Below, piece after piece: positions 23,806-32,906 of a stretch of DNA of 64,000 nt. Source of the DNA: Treponema sp. (GTDB taxonomy: Bacteria; Spirochaetota; Spirochaetia; Treponematales; Treponemataceae); NCBI GenBank assembly GCA_017464425.1, contig JAFUDX010000002.1:115811-179810 (forward strand), given 5' to 3'. Both the position numbers and the translations under genes were made by a program. How positions within the stretch are numbered: position 1 is the first letter of the stretch; every line of letters starts with the position of its first letter. The notes under the pieces were generated by a model. It ran no database searches. It was given only the letters and a program-made list of their open reading frames with translations, and was not told the DNA's origin.

Positions 23806-26130
23806 ATGGAAAATGAAGAACTTGACGGTAAAGCCGTCTTGGACGAGACTATTGTCTCTAACGAAGAAACTGTCGTTTCAGCAGAAAATCCTGAAACAGT
23901 CACAAACGAATCGGATAAAAATGCAAATGACAGTGCTGTCATTCCGAGCGAGGTTGTTGAGCCTGTCGAAACAACCGAAGAATCTAAATCACAGCTTGAA
24001 CAGTTCGCTGACAATCTCGACCGTGATTTTACCGATTCAGAAGAAAATGCCGAGTCTGACGAAGATTTTAGCGATTCTGATGACGAAGAATCTGAAGAGT
24101 CTGATTCAGAAGAAGAGGACGACGGAGAAATTTCCTTCGCTGATTTGGGCTTGGACGAGACGGTTCTTGCCGCAATCGAAAAGAAGGGCTTCAAGCATCC
24201 GTCACCGATTCAGGTGTTGGCAATTCCGCGCCTTTTGAACGGAGACGCAAACATCATCGCAAAGGCTCGCACAGGCACGGGAAAAACTGCCGCGTTCGGT
24301 TTGCCAATCGTTCAGCGCATTCATGAAGAGAGCGACCATGTTCGTGCGCTCATTCTTGAGCCGACCCGCGAACTTGCGATTCAGACGTGCAACGAACTTC
24401 AGACATTCACCGCTGGGAAATTCCCGCGAACGACCGTTTTGTACGGCGGCGCGAGCTATCGCGACCAAATCCGTGATTTAAAGCGCGGTTGTGAAATCGT
24501 CGTGGGAACTCCTGGGCGTGTGCAGGACCACTTGGAGCGCGGCACACTTACGCTCGACCAGATTGACTATTTTATTCTTGACGAAGGCGATGAAATGCTC
24601 GACATGGGCTTCATCGATGACATCGAGCATATTTTTGAGCAGGCAAAGCCCGACGCGCGAATCTTGCTGTTCAGCGCGACCATGCCGAAGCCGATTTTGC
24701 GAATCGCCGAGCAGTTCATGGGCGACTATGAAATTTGTGAGGAAGAAGGTTTCGTTGAAGAGCCGCTTTTGATTGACCAGAAATATTGGTTTGTGCGCGA
24801 AGGGGATAAAATCGAAGCGTTGGTGCGAATCATCGACATGTCTCCGAATTTCTACGGACTCGTGTTCACGCAGACCAAAAACGATGCCGACAATGTTTCG
24901 CGAATGCTCGATGAAAAGGGCTACGATGTTGCGGCATTGCACGGCGACATTCCGCAAGGTCAGCGCGAAAAGATTCTTGCCCGCTTCCGAAGCCGAAAAA
25001 CCCGCGTTCTCGTGGCGACTGATGTTGCGGCGCGTGGTATCGACATCAACGGTCTTTCTCATGTCATAAACTATTCGCTTCCCTATGACGGCGCGACTTA
25101 CATTCATCGAATCGGTCGAACAGGCCGAGCGGGAACAAGCGGAACGGCAATCACATTCGTTCGCCCCGAAGAGCGACGAAAGCTTGAATTCCTCAAAAAC
25201 ACCGTGCGAAAGGCGGCGAAAGGCGAGTTGAACGAAGAAGAAGTGCCGTCAGTCAAGAAAGTGCTTGAAGTCAAACGAGAGCGAATGCTTGACACGCTCA
25301 AAGTGCAACTCGGTCTCATGCGTGACCCTGCCGATGTTAAAGACGGCGTTGTCTACATCGGTGGTGGCAAAGCACAGGTTGAAGGCGAAGATTTGGATAA
25401 ACAGGACGATTTTGTTCCTCAGCTTAAAAGCGTTGATGCAATCTACACAAAAATGGCGGCTGAACTTTGCAACGGTCAGGATGCTCAGGCTGTTTTGGCA
25501 GGCATTTTGAGCGTTGACTACGGAAAATCACTCGACGAATCACACTACGGCGACATCACTCCAGTTCGCCCGCGTGGTGAGCGCGACAGAGACCGTGGCG
25601 GAAGACGCGGTGAGCGCGGCATGGGCGGAAGACGCGAGCGATTTGAGGGCGGAGACCAGAGCGACCAGAAGCGATTGTTCATTCAGCTTGGTCGCCGCGA
25701 CGGCTACAACGCTCGTGGAATCGCCGACTATTTCAGCGATTTGCTCAATATTCCGGGGAAATTGGTTGACCGAATCGATGTCTCAACGAACTTCTCACTC
25801 GTGAGCTTGCCAATCGAAAGCGCGAACAAAGTGCTTGACCTCTCACAGAGCGGAAAAATCCCGCATGTGCATGTCGATTCAAAATCAGGCGGCGGACGAG
25901 GCAGAGACCGTGACATTGACGATTTCGGCGGACGCGACCGAGTTTTTGGCGGTCGTGACCGTGGCGGGCGCGGTCGAGGCGGATTCGGCGGCTTTGGTCG
26001 TGACCGAGACCGAGACCGAGGTTTCGGCGGACGAGACCATGACCGTGGCTTTGGCAGAAGAACCCACGCCCAGACCGAGCGAAGCGGAGCTTCTTCTTAC
26101 AAACGCTCAAGCCGAAAAGACGAATTCTAA
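23806..26130 (+). CDS. deaD: DEAD-box RNA helicase DeaD/CsdA-like
   Basis: 774 residues. An acidic N-terminal extension of about 110 residues (poly Glu/Asp/Ser) precedes the helicase core: ARTGTGKT (motif I), PTRELA, TPGR, ILDEGDEML (motif II reads DEGD, not DEAD), FSATMPK and the C-terminal lobe ending HRIGRTGR. A DbpA-type RNA-binding domain follows (about 625-690), then a tail rich in Gly, Arg and Asp repeats (GGRDRGGRGRGG). It unwinds structured RNA in ribosome assembly and cold growth. GGGG stands before the ATG. Confidence 0.93.
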   Translation: MENEELDGKAVLDETIVSNEETVVSAENPETVTNESDKNANDSAVIPSEVVEPVETTEESKSQLEQFADNLDRDFTDSEENAESDEDFSDSDDEESEESDSEEEDDGEISFADLGLDETVLAAIEKKGFKHPSPIQVLAIPRLLNGDANIIAKARTGTGKTAAFGLPIVQRIHEESDHVRALILEPTRELAIQTCNELQTFTAGKFPRTTVLYGGASYRDQIRDLKRGCEIVVGTPGRVQDHLERGTLTLDQIDYFILDEGDEMLDMGFIDDIEHIFEQAKPDARILLFSATMPKPILRIAEQFMGDYEICEEEGFVEEPLLIDQKYWFVREGDKIEALVRIIDMSPNFYGLVFTQTKNDADNVSRMLDEKGYDVAALHGDIPQGQREKILARFRSRKTRVLVATDVAARGIDINGLSHVINYSLPYDGATYIHRIGRTGRAGTSGTAITFVRPEERRKLEFLKNTVRKAAKGELNEEEVPSVKKVLEVKRERMLDTLKVQLGLMRDPADVKDGVVYIGGGKAQVEGEDLDKQDDFVPQLKSVDAIYTKMAAELCNGQDAQAVLAGILSVDYGKSLDESHYGDITPVRPRGERDRDRGGRRGERGMGGRRERFEGGDQSDQKRLFIQLGRRDGYNARGIADYFSDLLNIPGKLVDRIDVSTNFSLVSLPIESANKVLDLSQSGKIPHVHVDSKSGGGRGRDRDIDDFGGRDRVFGGRDRGGRGRGGFGGFGRDRDRDRGFGGRDHDRGFGRRTHAQTERSGASSYKRSSRKDEF

Positions 26131-26141
26131 GTAACCACAGA

Positions 26142-26169
26142 GGCTGTCCAAAAACGGGCAGCCTTTTTT
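26142..26169 (+). terminator. deaD terminator
   Basis: ggctgtcc-aaaaac-gggcagcc stem followed by TTTTTT. The T-run overlaps the end of the convergent oxidoreductase gene. Confidence 0.85.
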
Positions 26170-27781
26170 ACTGTAATTTTGCCACGATTTTTGCCGCAAC
26201 TTTTTCTCCGTCCATTGCCGAAGAGCCGATGCCGCCTGAGTAGCCCGAGCCTTCGCCTGAGGGGTAGAGGTTTGCGATTCCCGTGCATTCGAGTGTTTCT
26301 TTGTCGCGCAAAATGCGGACGGGGGTGCTCGTGCGGCTTTCGGTCGCGATGAGGAGCGCGTCGTCACATACGAAGCCGTGCATGTTTTTGTCGAAGTCGC
26401 GGAACGCTTTTTGAAGCCGCTCTGAAATTTCTGCGGGAAGCCACTCGTCGAGGCGGCTCGCGACAACTCCGGGCTTGTAGCTCGTTTCAGGAAGTTCCGT
26501 TGAGTTTTTGTGACTCAAAAAATCGGTGAGCTTTTGCGCGGGCGCGAACTGACCCTTTCCGTGGCGGAAGGTCTCTTCTTCGAGAGCCGTTCGCCAGTAC
26601 AATCCCGCGAGGGCAGGGCAACCGTCGGAAGCCGCTTTTTCGGCAAATTCTCTGGGAATGTCTTCGGGGCGGCGTTCAACGACAATCGCCGAATCGCTCC
26701 ATTTGCTGTTTCGCCCTGAGCCTGACATGCCGTTTATGACGATTTGGTTTTCCGCCGTGGCGCAGGGAACGATGTAGCCACCCGGACACATGCAAAAACT
26801 GTACACGCCGCGCCCGTCCACCTGCGTGGTAAGCCGATATTCCGCCGCTTCGGGCATTTCTTTTCCGTGGAACTGGATTGCGTCAATGAGCGCACGGGGA
26901 TGCTCCACGCGAACGCCCACCGCGAATGTTTTTGCTTCGAGGGAAGACGGCGAAATCCGCGCAATCATTTTGTAGATGTCCACCGCTGAATGCCCCGTCG
27001 CAAGAATCACCGCGTCTCCGAGCAATTCCGATTCCGCGCCCGTTTTGAGATTTTTTGTGCGAATGCCTTTTGCCGTCATTTCGACTCCGCTCAATGACCG
27101 CTCTACAATCAAATCCGTGCAGAGCGTGTCGAAGTGGAATTCTCCGCCCAGTTCGATGATTTTCTTGCGCATTCCGCTGATGATTCCGGGCAATTTGTCC
27201 GTGCCGATGTGCGGGTGCGCGTCGGTCATGATTTTTTCGGGTGCGCCGAATTCCACGAAAATGCGGTAGATTTTTCCGATGTCGCCGCGCTTGTTGCTCC
27301 GCGTGTACAATTTTCCGTCAGAGAAAGTGCCCGCGCCGCCCTCGCCGAAGCAGAAATTCGACTGTGCGTTGAGCGTTCCGTCGTTTTCAAGAGCCGTGAT
27401 GTCGCCTTTGCGCTCGTCAGTGCAACTTCCGCGCTCAACTAAAATCGGCGTGATGCCGTCTTCGAGCAATCGGAATGCCGCATACAAGCCAGCAGGCCCT
27501 GAGCCGACAATCACGACGCGCCGTTTTCCATCAGCCGTTTTCCAAATTGGCAGGGTTTCTCCGTCGCCGTTCGGTTTTTCGCCGATGTACACTTTGTATC
27601 GTAAGAGGATTTTTATCTGCCCGTGCCGCGCGTCAATTGATTTTTTCACAAAGACGCTCGTGATTTCTTGATTTTCTGTGTGAATTCCCTTGTTTTTAAG
27701 GGCGTGTTTGATTTCTGAATCTATGAGAGCCGTGTTTTTTTCATCGTTCGGTTTAATCGTGATAGAAATATCTGTGGTCAT
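26168..27781 (-). CDS. FAD-dependent dehydrogenase (COG2509-like)
   Basis: 537 residues from ATG 27781. After an N-terminal domain of about 95 residues comes the FAD-binding motif VVIVGSGPAGLYAAFRLLEDG with the acidic end LVERG. FGEGGAGTFSDGKLYTR and VDGRGVYSFCMCPGGYIVPCA are characteristic of this uncharacterised family; the Cys pair may be redox active. The C-terminus has LYPSGEGSGYSGGIGSSAMDG. The physiological substrate is unknown. TATACT (27789-27794) is 7 nt before the ATG without Shine-Dalgarno. It is divergent from the MBL gene. Confidence 0.85.
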   Translation of the reverse strand: MTTDISITIKPNDEKNTALIDSEIKHALKNKGIHTENQEITSVFVKKSIDARHGQIKILLRYKVYIGEKPNGDGETLPIWKTADGKRRVVIVGSGPAGLYAAFRLLEDGITPILVERGSCTDERKGDITALENDGTLNAQSNFCFGEGGAGTFSDGKLYTRSNKRGDIGKIYRIFVEFGAPEKIMTDAHPHIGTDKLPGIISGMRKKIIELGGEFHFDTLCTDLIVERSLSGVEMTAKGIRTKNLKTGAESELLGDAVILATGHSAVDIYKMIARISPSSLEAKTFAVGVRVEHPRALIDAIQFHGKEMPEAAEYRLTTQVDGRGVYSFCMCPGGYIVPCATAENQIVINGMSGSGRNSKWSDSAIVVERRPEDIPREFAEKAASDGCPALAGLYWRTALEEETFRHGKGQFAPAQKLTDFLSHKNSTELPETSYKPGVVASRLDEWLPAEISERLQKAFRDFDKNMHGFVCDDALLIATESRTSTPVRILRDKETLECTGIANLYPSGEGSGYSGGIGSSAMDGEKVAAKIVAKLQ

Positions 27782-27788
27782 ATTCTTT

Positions 27789-27852
27789 AGTATACCACAT
27801 TTCATAAAATCAGTGCAAAACCTTGCCTTTTATACAGTTTTTTCTATATATT
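27789..27852. promoter_or_regulatory. Divergent leaderless-type promoters
   Basis: Leftward: TTGCAC (27813-27818), 18 bp, TATACT (27789-27794), 7 nt, ATG 27781. Rightward: TTGCCT (27823-27828), 18 bp, TATATT (27847-27852), 6 nt, ATG 27859. Both use most of a 77-bp gap. Confidence 0.65.
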
Positions 27853-27858
27853 TAAAAC

Positions 27859-29016
27859 ATGTCGAAGTTCTTACATATTCTTGCAGTTATCGGAATCGTT
27901 ATACTGGGCATTATTGCCGTTATCTCGCTTTTTGCGTTTGTGTTTTTAAAAACATGGAAGCCGTTCGGTGGTAAGGCGAGCCGTGCTGACCGTAAAAACT
28001 ATGCCGAGCGTGCCGCAAATTTTGACGGTAAAAAATTCCATAATGAGGACGATTTTTCTCCTATGGACATGCAGAAAAATCCTGCGCCTGATCCGCTTAC
28101 TTTTTCAAACAAGCCGAGCCGACCTGATTTTGAATTCCCGGTCAAAAAACCTGATTTTATCGAAAATCCGTCTGAAACGCCGCAGGTTGATGAAGTCAAA
28201 GTCACTTGGTTCGGGCATTCTTCGCTCTTGCTCCAAATGCATGGTCTGAATATTCTAATCGACCCCGTTTTTTCCGAAGTGATTTCGCCTGTTTCGTGGG
28301 TCGGAAGCAAACGCTTTTCTCATCCCGGAATCACCGTCAGCGATTTGCCAAAAATTGACATTCTCTTGCTTTCTCATGACCATTACGACCACATGGATTA
28401 CGATGTTCTTCGCGAGATTGACTCAAAAGTGGCGCAGTACATTGTTCCGCTCGGAGTTGAAAATCATCTTGAGCGATGGGGTGTCAAAGCCGACAAAATC
28501 ACGAACATGGCTTGGTGGGAAGAAATACAAATTTCGGGGCTGACGATTGGTTGTACGCCCGCACAGCATTTTTCTGGTCGCCACCTTACCGACAATATGG
28601 CAACGCTGTGGGCAAGCTGGGTATTTAAAGACGAGTATCATCAGATTCTTGAAAGCGGGGATTCTGGTTTTAACACGCATTGGGAGCGAATTCACGAAAA
28701 GTACGGTGATTTTGACTTTGTGATGATGGAATGTGGTCAGTACGATGTGCAATGGCCAAAAGTTCATTCATTCCCTGAGCAGTCCGTTGCGGCAGTAAAG
28801 ACGCTTGGCGCAAAAGTCGCGCTGCCGATTCACTGGGGCGCGATTATCCTGTCACGGCACGGCTGGGATGACAGCGTGGAGCGATTCCTGCTTGCCGCCG
28901 AAAAAGAAGAAATCACTGTGATTACGCCATACATTTCCCAAACAGCAAAGCTCGCCACGCCCACGCTCTACACCGAACGCTGGTGGCGGCGCAACGCGAT
29001 TTCACTTCTTCGGTAA
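27859..29016 (+). CDS. MBL-fold hydrolase, NAPE-PLD/UlaG-like, membrane anchored
   Basis: 385 residues. One N-terminal transmembrane helix (residues 8-31) precedes a soluble metallo-beta-lactamase domain with SHDHYDHMD (zinc site), TWFGHSSLLLQ, ILIDPVF, CTPAQHFSGR, ESGDSGF, and a final PIHWG histidine. The order matches bacterial relatives of N-acyl-phosphatidylethanolamine phospholipase D. A lipid or other phosphodiester substrate at the membrane is plausible but not shown. Confidence 0.88.
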   Translation: MSKFLHILAVIGIVILGIIAVISLFAFVFLKTWKPFGGKASRADRKNYAERAANFDGKKFHNEDDFSPMDMQKNPAPDPLTFSNKPSRPDFEFPVKKPDFIENPSETPQVDEVKVTWFGHSSLLLQMHGLNILIDPVFSEVISPVSWVGSKRFSHPGITVSDLPKIDILLLSHDHYDHMDYDVLREIDSKVAQYIVPLGVENHLERWGVKADKITNMAWWEEIQISGLTIGCTPAQHFSGRHLTDNMATLWASWVFKDEYHQILESGDSGFNTHWERIHEKYGDFDFVMMECGQYDVQWPKVHSFPEQSVAAVKTLGAKVALPIHWGAIILSRHGWDDSVERFLLAAEKEEITVITPYISQTAKLATPTLYTERWWRRNAISLLR

Positions 29017-29027
29017 GCGTTTTTAAA

Positions 29028-29085
29028 ATGTTTCTATTGACAGAAACATTTTTTTTATATATAGTGTTTCTATAAACAGAAACAT
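29028..29085 (+). promoter_or_regulatory. trpGD promoter with two 22-bp operators
   Basis: TTGACA (29037-29042), 17 bp, TATAGT (29060-29065). Operator 1 is ATGTTTCT-attgac-AGAAACAT (29028-29049), covering the -35. Operator 2 is GTGTTTCT-ataaac-AGAAACAT (29064-29085), covering the start. Centres are 36 bp apart. Confidence 0.85.
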
Positions 29086-29101
29086 TGTAAAGGAGAAAAT
29101 C

Positions 29102-30706
29102 ATGATTGCATTTATCGACAACAAGGACAGCTTTACATTTAACATTGTCCAGAATTTAGAGCGCGTTTCTGGGCAAAATGTGCAGGTGTTCCGCTCAGAA
29201 GAAGCCACTGTTGCAGAAATCGAGGCGGCAAAACCCACTCACCTTATTGTGGGGCCTGGTCCTGGCAATCCTGATACGGCTGGCATTTCTGTTGAGGCAA
29301 TCCGCTATTTTGCCGGAAAAGTTCCGATTTTGGGCATTTGCTTGGGGCATCAGTCAATCGGTGCCGCATTTGGGGCAAAAATCGTGGGCGGAAAATACAT
29401 TCGGCACGGAATTGTCGAAGAAATCAAAACGGACGGCAAGGGAATTTTCCGTACGGTTGGTCAAAAATGCAATTTTACGCGCTATCATTCGCTTGTAATC
29501 GATGAGTCTACGCTTCCTGCTGATTTTGAAGTGAGTGCCCGCGCCCAAGACGGCGACATTATGGGTGTCCGACACAAAACGCTTGTTATCGAGGGCGTGC
29601 AGTTCCACCCGGAATCAATCGCGAGCGAAAAGGGTGACGAGCTTTTTAAGGCGTTCCTTAATTACCGACGAGAAAACACATCGTATGCAACGCTTTTGAA
29701 TCAATTGATTGACGAAAAGAAGCCGCTGAGTTTTGAGCAGACCGAAAATTTCATCGGAGAGCTTGCAGAAGGCTCATTGGACGAAAAAATTGCGGCGGCA
29801 GTGCTTACGGCTATGGCATCGTGCGGGCTTCCGACGGCGGACGAAATGGCTGGGGCTGCGAGCGCAATGCTCAAAAAGAAAACGCCGTTCCCGCTGGAAA
29901 ATGCGGGCGTAGCCGAAATCGTTGGAACGGGCGGCGACGGAAAGGGAAGCTTTAATATTTCTTCGCTTTCGGCTCTTGTTGTCTCAAGCTGTGGTCAGCC
30001 CATCGCAAAGCACGGAAACAGGGCTGTTTCTTCAAAATCTGGTGCGGCTGACTTCTTTGAGAATCTCGGAATCAATATTATGGCAAGTCCTGACAAAACG
30101 GCGGAACTTGTCAAAAAAACAGGATTCGGCTTTTTGATGGCACCCGTGTATCATTCGGCAATGCGATTCGCCGCTCCCATCAGAAAGGCTCTCGGAATCA
30201 AAACGATTTTCAATGTACTGGGACCGCTTTTAAATCCTGCCAACGCTGAATACGAAGTTCTGGGCGTGTACTCAAAGGCCCTGCTCAAAGATTACGCGCA
30301 TGCGGCAAAATCACTCGGAGCAAAACGCGTAATGGTCGTGAATTCTGAAGACGGCTATGATGAGATTTCACCGTGTGCAATCACGCATGTGTATCAGATT
30401 GATGAAAAGGGGCGCGAAAATCAGTATGTCATTAATCCTGCTGATTTCGGAATTTCTGACGCTGACGAAAGCGAGCTTTTTGGCGGAAACGGTGCCGACA
30501 ATGCAAAACTTGCGCTTGAAGTTTTGGCTAGCTCTGGCCGCAAAACAATCCGTTATGCGGTGGGCTTGAATGCGGCGGCTGTTTTGTACCTGTGCGGAAA
30601 GGCGCGCACGCTCAAAGACGGCTATGCAATGGCTCTGGACGCAATCGACTCTGGAAAAACAAAGGCAAAGTTTGAAGAAATTGTAAAAATCAGTAAAGAA
30701 CAGTAA
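29102..30706 (+). CDS. trpGD: Anthranilate synthase glutaminase / anthranilate phosphoribosyltransferase fusion
   Basis: 534 residues. Residues 1-190 are the class I glutamine amidotransferase TrpG: GPGPGNPDTAG, GICLGHQSIG with the nucleophile Cys, and VQFHPESIAS. Residues about 195-534 are TrpD: GTGGDGKGSFNISS, KHGNRAVSSKSGAADFFE, FGFLMAPVYHSAM, LGIKTIFNVLGPLLNPA. The fusion is known in enterobacteria and others. TrpE is not in the window. AAGGAG precedes the ATG. Two operators of an unidentified repressor overlap the promoter. TrpG might equally serve as PabA. Confidence 0.93.
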   Translation: MIAFIDNKDSFTFNIVQNLERVSGQNVQVFRSEEATVAEIEAAKPTHLIVGPGPGNPDTAGISVEAIRYFAGKVPILGICLGHQSIGAAFGAKIVGGKYIRHGIVEEIKTDGKGIFRTVGQKCNFTRYHSLVIDESTLPADFEVSARAQDGDIMGVRHKTLVIEGVQFHPESIASEKGDELFKAFLNYRRENTSYATLLNQLIDEKKPLSFEQTENFIGELAEGSLDEKIAAAVLTAMASCGLPTADEMAGAASAMLKKKTPFPLENAGVAEIVGTGGDGKGSFNISSLSALVVSSCGQPIAKHGNRAVSSKSGAADFFENLGINIMASPDKTAELVKKTGFGFLMAPVYHSAMRFAAPIRKALGIKTIFNVLGPLLNPANAEYEVLGVYSKALLKDYAHAAKSLGAKRVMVVNSEDGYDEISPCAITHVYQIDEKGRENQYVINPADFGISDADESELFGGNGADNAKLALEVLASSGRKTIRYAVGLNAAAVLYLCGKARTLKDGYAMALDAIDSGKTKAKFEEIVKISKEQ

Positions 30707-30732
30707 TTCTTAGCTTTAGGCGCGAATTTTTC

Positions 30733-30781
30733 TTGTGATTTTGACTTTTTCCTTTATAATGGAACTATCCCATTATAAAGG
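30733..30781 (+). promoter_or_regulatory. Palindromic promoter of the GGDEF gene
   Basis: A perfect 12-bp inverted repeat, CCTTTATAATGG-aactatc-CCATTATAAAGG (30751-30781). The left arm contains the -10 TATAAT (30755-30760), 16 bp after TTGTGA (30733-30738). The right arm contains the AAAGGA ribosome site of the gene at 30791. Confidence 0.7.
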
Positions 30782-30790
30782 AATTTCAGC

Positions 30791-31957
30791 ATGACTTCAC
30801 GAAGTGTGAATTATTATGGCTACACAAAAGAATCATACTTGGAATGTTCCGCTTTGATTCGGCTCACAAACCGAAAGCACATCACGATTTTAACTACTTG
30901 GTTCATTCTGATTAATCTGTTTTACTTGGTTTTTTCATGGCTTAATTTATTTGGCGTAAATCAAGAGCGTATTCCGTTTTATGCATCTTCCCTTTTTACT
31001 GGTATCGTTTTTGAAGTTTGGCTACTGGTGTTTCCGCGTTCCGTTGAAAAGCATATTTATCTTGCCGTTTTTGCTTCTATTTCTATGCTACTCGCGTATG
31101 GAATTTTATGTTCTATTGCAGAGCCGTATATGCCAGCCACCATGTTTTTGATTCTGTTGGTGCTTACTTCGCTTTCATTTATTGGAAGCCTTTTCATTAT
31201 GATTGCGTTTGCAATAGCTGGCGTGGCGGCTTTTTTGGCAACTTCCTACCTGTATAAAACATTTTCAATCGCCTATTACGACACATACAATGCGGTTATC
31301 GTTATTACGCTGTCGATTGCACTGCATTACACATTCCAGCGTACACGGGTCTCGCAATTCATTCTGTATCAGCGGGATTTGCAGATTCAAAAAGAACTCG
31401 AAATCAAATCAAGTTTTGACGCACTCACTTCTCTTTTAAATCGCGGACGCTTTTTCTCAATGTCAGAAGAAATTCTTCGGATGCGAAATAATGAATACAT
31501 AGCGTTGTGCCTGTTGGATTTGGACGGATTCAAGCAGATTAACGACAATCTGGGGCATCAAATGGGCGACAAAGTTATTCAAGTCGTTGGAAAAACAATT
31601 ATTTCGGGGCTTGATTTGGATTCCGACCAGCGAATGAATATTTCCGCGTGGGATTTAAAAGTGCAGCGCAGTATTGCGGGGCGGCTTGGTGGCGATGAAT
31701 TCATTACATTGATTCGTGGCAAATCTTCCCGAACAGAAGTCATAGAACTGCTTCAAAAAATCTTGGATTCCCTGAATGCCCAGCATTTTGACGGCGATAG
31801 AGGAATTCATGCGTCATTCGGCGTTACCGAACTTTCTTCGCAGGATTTTGACATTGACAATGCGTACAAGCGGGCGGACGAAGCGTTGTACGAGTCTAAA
31901 AGAGCCGGCAAAAATCAGATTCACTTTAGCAGCGATGTTTTATTGGGAGGCGATTGA
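30791..31957 (+). CDS. Membrane diguanylate cyclase (GGDEF)
   Basis: 388 residues. About six transmembrane helices in residues 30-190 form a sensor domain without a named family. The GGDEF domain follows: DALTSLLNRGRFF, LLDLDGFKQINDNLGHQMGD, and an intact GGDEF at 300-304. The inhibitory RxxD site is absent (RSIA stands there), so c-di-GMP feedback by that route is unlikely. It overlaps the next gene at TGATG and probably forms a three-gene transcript with the HD-GYP-like protein and a solute-binding lipoprotein. Confidence 0.93.
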   Translation: MTSRSVNYYGYTKESYLECSALIRLTNRKHITILTTWFILINLFYLVFSWLNLFGVNQERIPFYASSLFTGIVFEVWLLVFPRSVEKHIYLAVFASISMLLAYGILCSIAEPYMPATMFLILLVLTSLSFIGSLFIMIAFAIAGVAAFLATSYLYKTFSIAYYDTYNAVIVITLSIALHYTFQRTRVSQFILYQRDLQIQKELEIKSSFDALTSLLNRGRFFSMSEEILRMRNNEYIALCLLDLDGFKQINDNLGHQMGDKVIQVVGKTIISGLDLDSDQRMNISAWDLKVQRSIAGRLGGDEFITLIRGKSSRTEVIELLQKILDSLNAQHFDGDRGIHASFGVTELSSQDFDIDNAYKRADEALYESKRAGKNQIHFSSDVLLGGD

Positions 31958-32898
31958 TGAACGCAGCGCAGTTTGATTTTACTATCTTCTCAGAATACGC
32001 CATTGCGGCCGGAATTTTCTTGATGTCGGCAAACCTTATCATGAGCGTTATCCAGTTCTTTTTGCGGAAAGATGCCATGTACGGGAGCAAGAAGGCTCGT
32101 CTTACATCAAATATCCTGCTTCTGGTTTTTGAAGCGGCCTTTATCATTTTCTCGTGTATAATCATCACCAATGAGCGGATTGCTTCTTTTGTGTCGCTTG
32201 CCATGCTGAGCGTTGCCCTGCTCTGTTTTTTTATGCTTCTCTGGTCGTTTATTCAGATTCGGGGAATTTCCGCTGTTACGATGGAAACGCTGGAAACACT
32301 GGTCGGCGTTATCGAGGCGGGCGATGAAAACCTTGACGGGCATTCGCTCCATGTGCAAAACCTTACCATGCTCATTTACGATTACCTTCCGTTCTTTGAG
32401 CGGGCAAAAATCAATCCGATTAACTTGCAGTATGCTTCGCTTCTTCTTGATGTGGGAAAGCTTGGAATTCCCCGCTCAATCATTCAAAAAACAGGCAAAC
32501 TGTTGCCCAAAGAGCGCGAATTGATTCAAAAGCACCCAGAAATTTGCGTGGAAATTTTCAAGCATATTCCGTCGCTCAAAACAGTTACGCATTGGGTCAA
32601 ATATCATCACGAGCGCGTTGACGGGGATGGCTACTATCACCTCAAAGGAAACGAAATTCCGCTCGCCTCTCGGATTCTTGCGCTTGCGGACACTTATTCT
32701 GCCATCACGATGGATCGCTCATACCGTGCTTCGCTTCCGTACGAAAATGCGATTGCGGAGCTACGACTTGTCGCAGGAAGCCAGCTTGATTCGGAACTTG
32801 TGGATATTTTCTGCTCAATTCCCAAAAAGAAAATTTCTGCCTGTGTGCTCGATGTTCGGAACAGAATGAAAAAGTATTCTGTGGGAGATTTCAGATAA
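31957..32898 (+). CDS. Degenerate HD-GYP-domain membrane protein
   Basis: 313 residues from ATG 31957 (GGGAGG 6 nt upstream). Three transmembrane helices (about 9-31, 48-69, 74-97) precede an HD-GYP-type domain. The helix GHSLHVQNL, the pair YHHERVDGDGYY and LADTYSAITMDRSYRASL are recognisable. The signature HD, however, reads LDVGKLGIP (His replaced by Leu), GYP reads GYY, and the usual DAxT Asp is Ser. c-di-GMP hydrolysis is therefore doubtful; binding or signalling is more likely. Start and stop codons of this gene and the cyclase overlap. Confidence 0.88.
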   Translation: MNAAQFDFTIFSEYAIAAGIFLMSANLIMSVIQFFLRKDAMYGSKKARLTSNILLLVFEAAFIIFSCIIITNERIASFVSLAMLSVALLCFFMLLWSFIQIRGISAVTMETLETLVGVIEAGDENLDGHSLHVQNLTMLIYDYLPFFERAKINPINLQYASLLLDVGKLGIPRSIIQKTGKLLPKERELIQKHPEICVEIFKHIPSLKTVTHWVKYHHERVDGDGYYHLKGNEIPLASRILALADTYSAITMDRSYRASLPYENAIAELRLVAGSQLDSELVDIFCSIPKKKISACVLDVRNRMKKYSVGDFR

Positions 32899-32906
32899 AG
32901 CGGCAT

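Noticed and set aside
24478..25107. Minus-strand frame of 209 codons over deaD
   Set aside because: Antisense to the helicase core; length is explained by codon bias of deaD.
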